Below are positions 5,169 to 5,364 of a DNA stretch of 5,364 nt, in pieces. The first letter of the stretch is position 1, and every line of letters begins with the position of its first letter. Origin of the DNA: an uncultured Collinsella sp. (lineage in GTDB: Bacteria > Actinomycetota > Coriobacteriia > Coriobacteriales > Coriobacteriaceae); NCBI GenBank assembly GCA_900553935.1, contig USFK01000114.1, positions 1 through 5,364 on the forward strand, given 5' to 3'. The notes beneath the pieces were generated by a model, which saw only the letters and a program-made list of their open reading frames with translations, ran no database searches and was not told the origin of the DNA. Both the position numbers and the translations under genes were made by a program.

Positions 5169-5364
5169 ATGATTGCAATTTTAAAGCAGAGCGCCAGCGA
5201 CGAGGCCGTCAGCCATATCGTCAGCTGGATTGAGAAAAAAGGCCTGAAGACCGACGTCTCGCGCGGCGAGAATGAGACGATCATCGGCCTGGTGGGCGAT
5301 ACGACCAAGATCGACCCGTTCCTGCTCGAGTCCATGGATGTCGTCGAGCGCGTGCAGCGCGTCT
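5169..5364 (+). CDS. aroF: 3-deoxy-7-phosphoheptulonate (DAHP) synthase, N-terminal part (cut by window edge)
   Basis: The first 65 codons are visible and the gene runs off the right edge. The product should condense phosphoenolpyruvate with erythrose 4-phosphate, the first step of the shikimate pathway to Phe, Tyr and Trp. The visible part is the N-terminal ferredoxin-like regulatory domain found in Thermotoga-type AroF enzymes: beta strand MIAILK, helix DEAVSHIVSWIEKKGLK, then the hallmark SRGENETIIGLVGD (31-44) and VVERVQRV (58-65). In such enzymes this domain mediates feedback inhibition by aromatic amino acids. The catalytic barrel is not in the window. The start ATG is preceded by GAGGTGAGAGG, a strong ribosome binding site. 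The leader carries a terminator and a small reading frame, suggesting attenuation. The identification rests on this domain alone, but the match to the remembered family pattern is close. Confidence 0.85.
   Translation, partial: MIAILKQSASDEAVSHIVSWIEKKGLKTDVSRGENETIIGLVGDTTKIDPFLLESMDVVERVQRV

Noticed and set aside
5054..5335. A 93-codon minus-strand frame across the aroF leader and start
   Set aside because: It lies opposite the recognisable DAHP synthase N-terminal domain and runs through the terminator hairpin. The composition is not protein-like.

Overview
The window looks like chromosome from a high-GC actinobacterium of the Coriobacteriia, most likely Collinsella or a close relative. 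This rests on overall composition, protein style and start-codon use (GTG and TTG starts mixed with ATG), not on a database match. There are no mobile elements, CRISPR arrays or phage genes. Gene density is high and no gap without a gene exceeds about 200 bases.

From left to right, five genes lie on the minus strand and one on the plus strand. At the left edge is the N-terminal part of a TPR-repeat protein (1-180). It sits 11 bases behind a cyclophilin-type peptidyl-prolyl isomerase (192-734), so the two probably form an operon driven by a recognisable sigma70-type promoter at 774-803. Next is a membrane-anchored protein with two N-terminal zinc ribbons (842-1984), whose best-supported start is a GTG 21 bases inside the longest reading frame. 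Then comes a large P-type cation ATPase (2088-4826) related to the CtpE-like group, with all catalytic motifs intact, a Gln in the M4 ion-site motif and an unusual basic tail of about 100 residues. Upstream of it is a complete tRNA-Arg(CCG) gene (4888-4964) with a near-consensus promoter and its own intrinsic terminator, which ends 13 bases from the ATPase start.

To the right, on the plus strand, is the start of a DAHP synthase gene (aroF type, first step of the shikimate pathway), beginning at 5169 and running off the window. Its leader is the most interesting stretch. A good intrinsic terminator hairpin (5111-5135) stands just before aroF, although no plus-strand gene precedes it in this window. 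It is overlapped by a 20-codon reading frame whose ATG (5096) falls where transcription would start from a TATAAA box, whose Tyr codon 5 abuts the hairpin, and whose stop lies inside the aroF ribosome binding site. This looks like a compact transcription attenuator for aromatic amino-acid biosynthesis. That reading is an inference.

The genes do not obviously form one pathway: protein folding (cyclophilin), ion transport (ATPase), an arginine tRNA and aromatic biosynthesis are side by side. Whether the zinc-ribbon membrane protein works with the ATPase cannot be told from this sequence.
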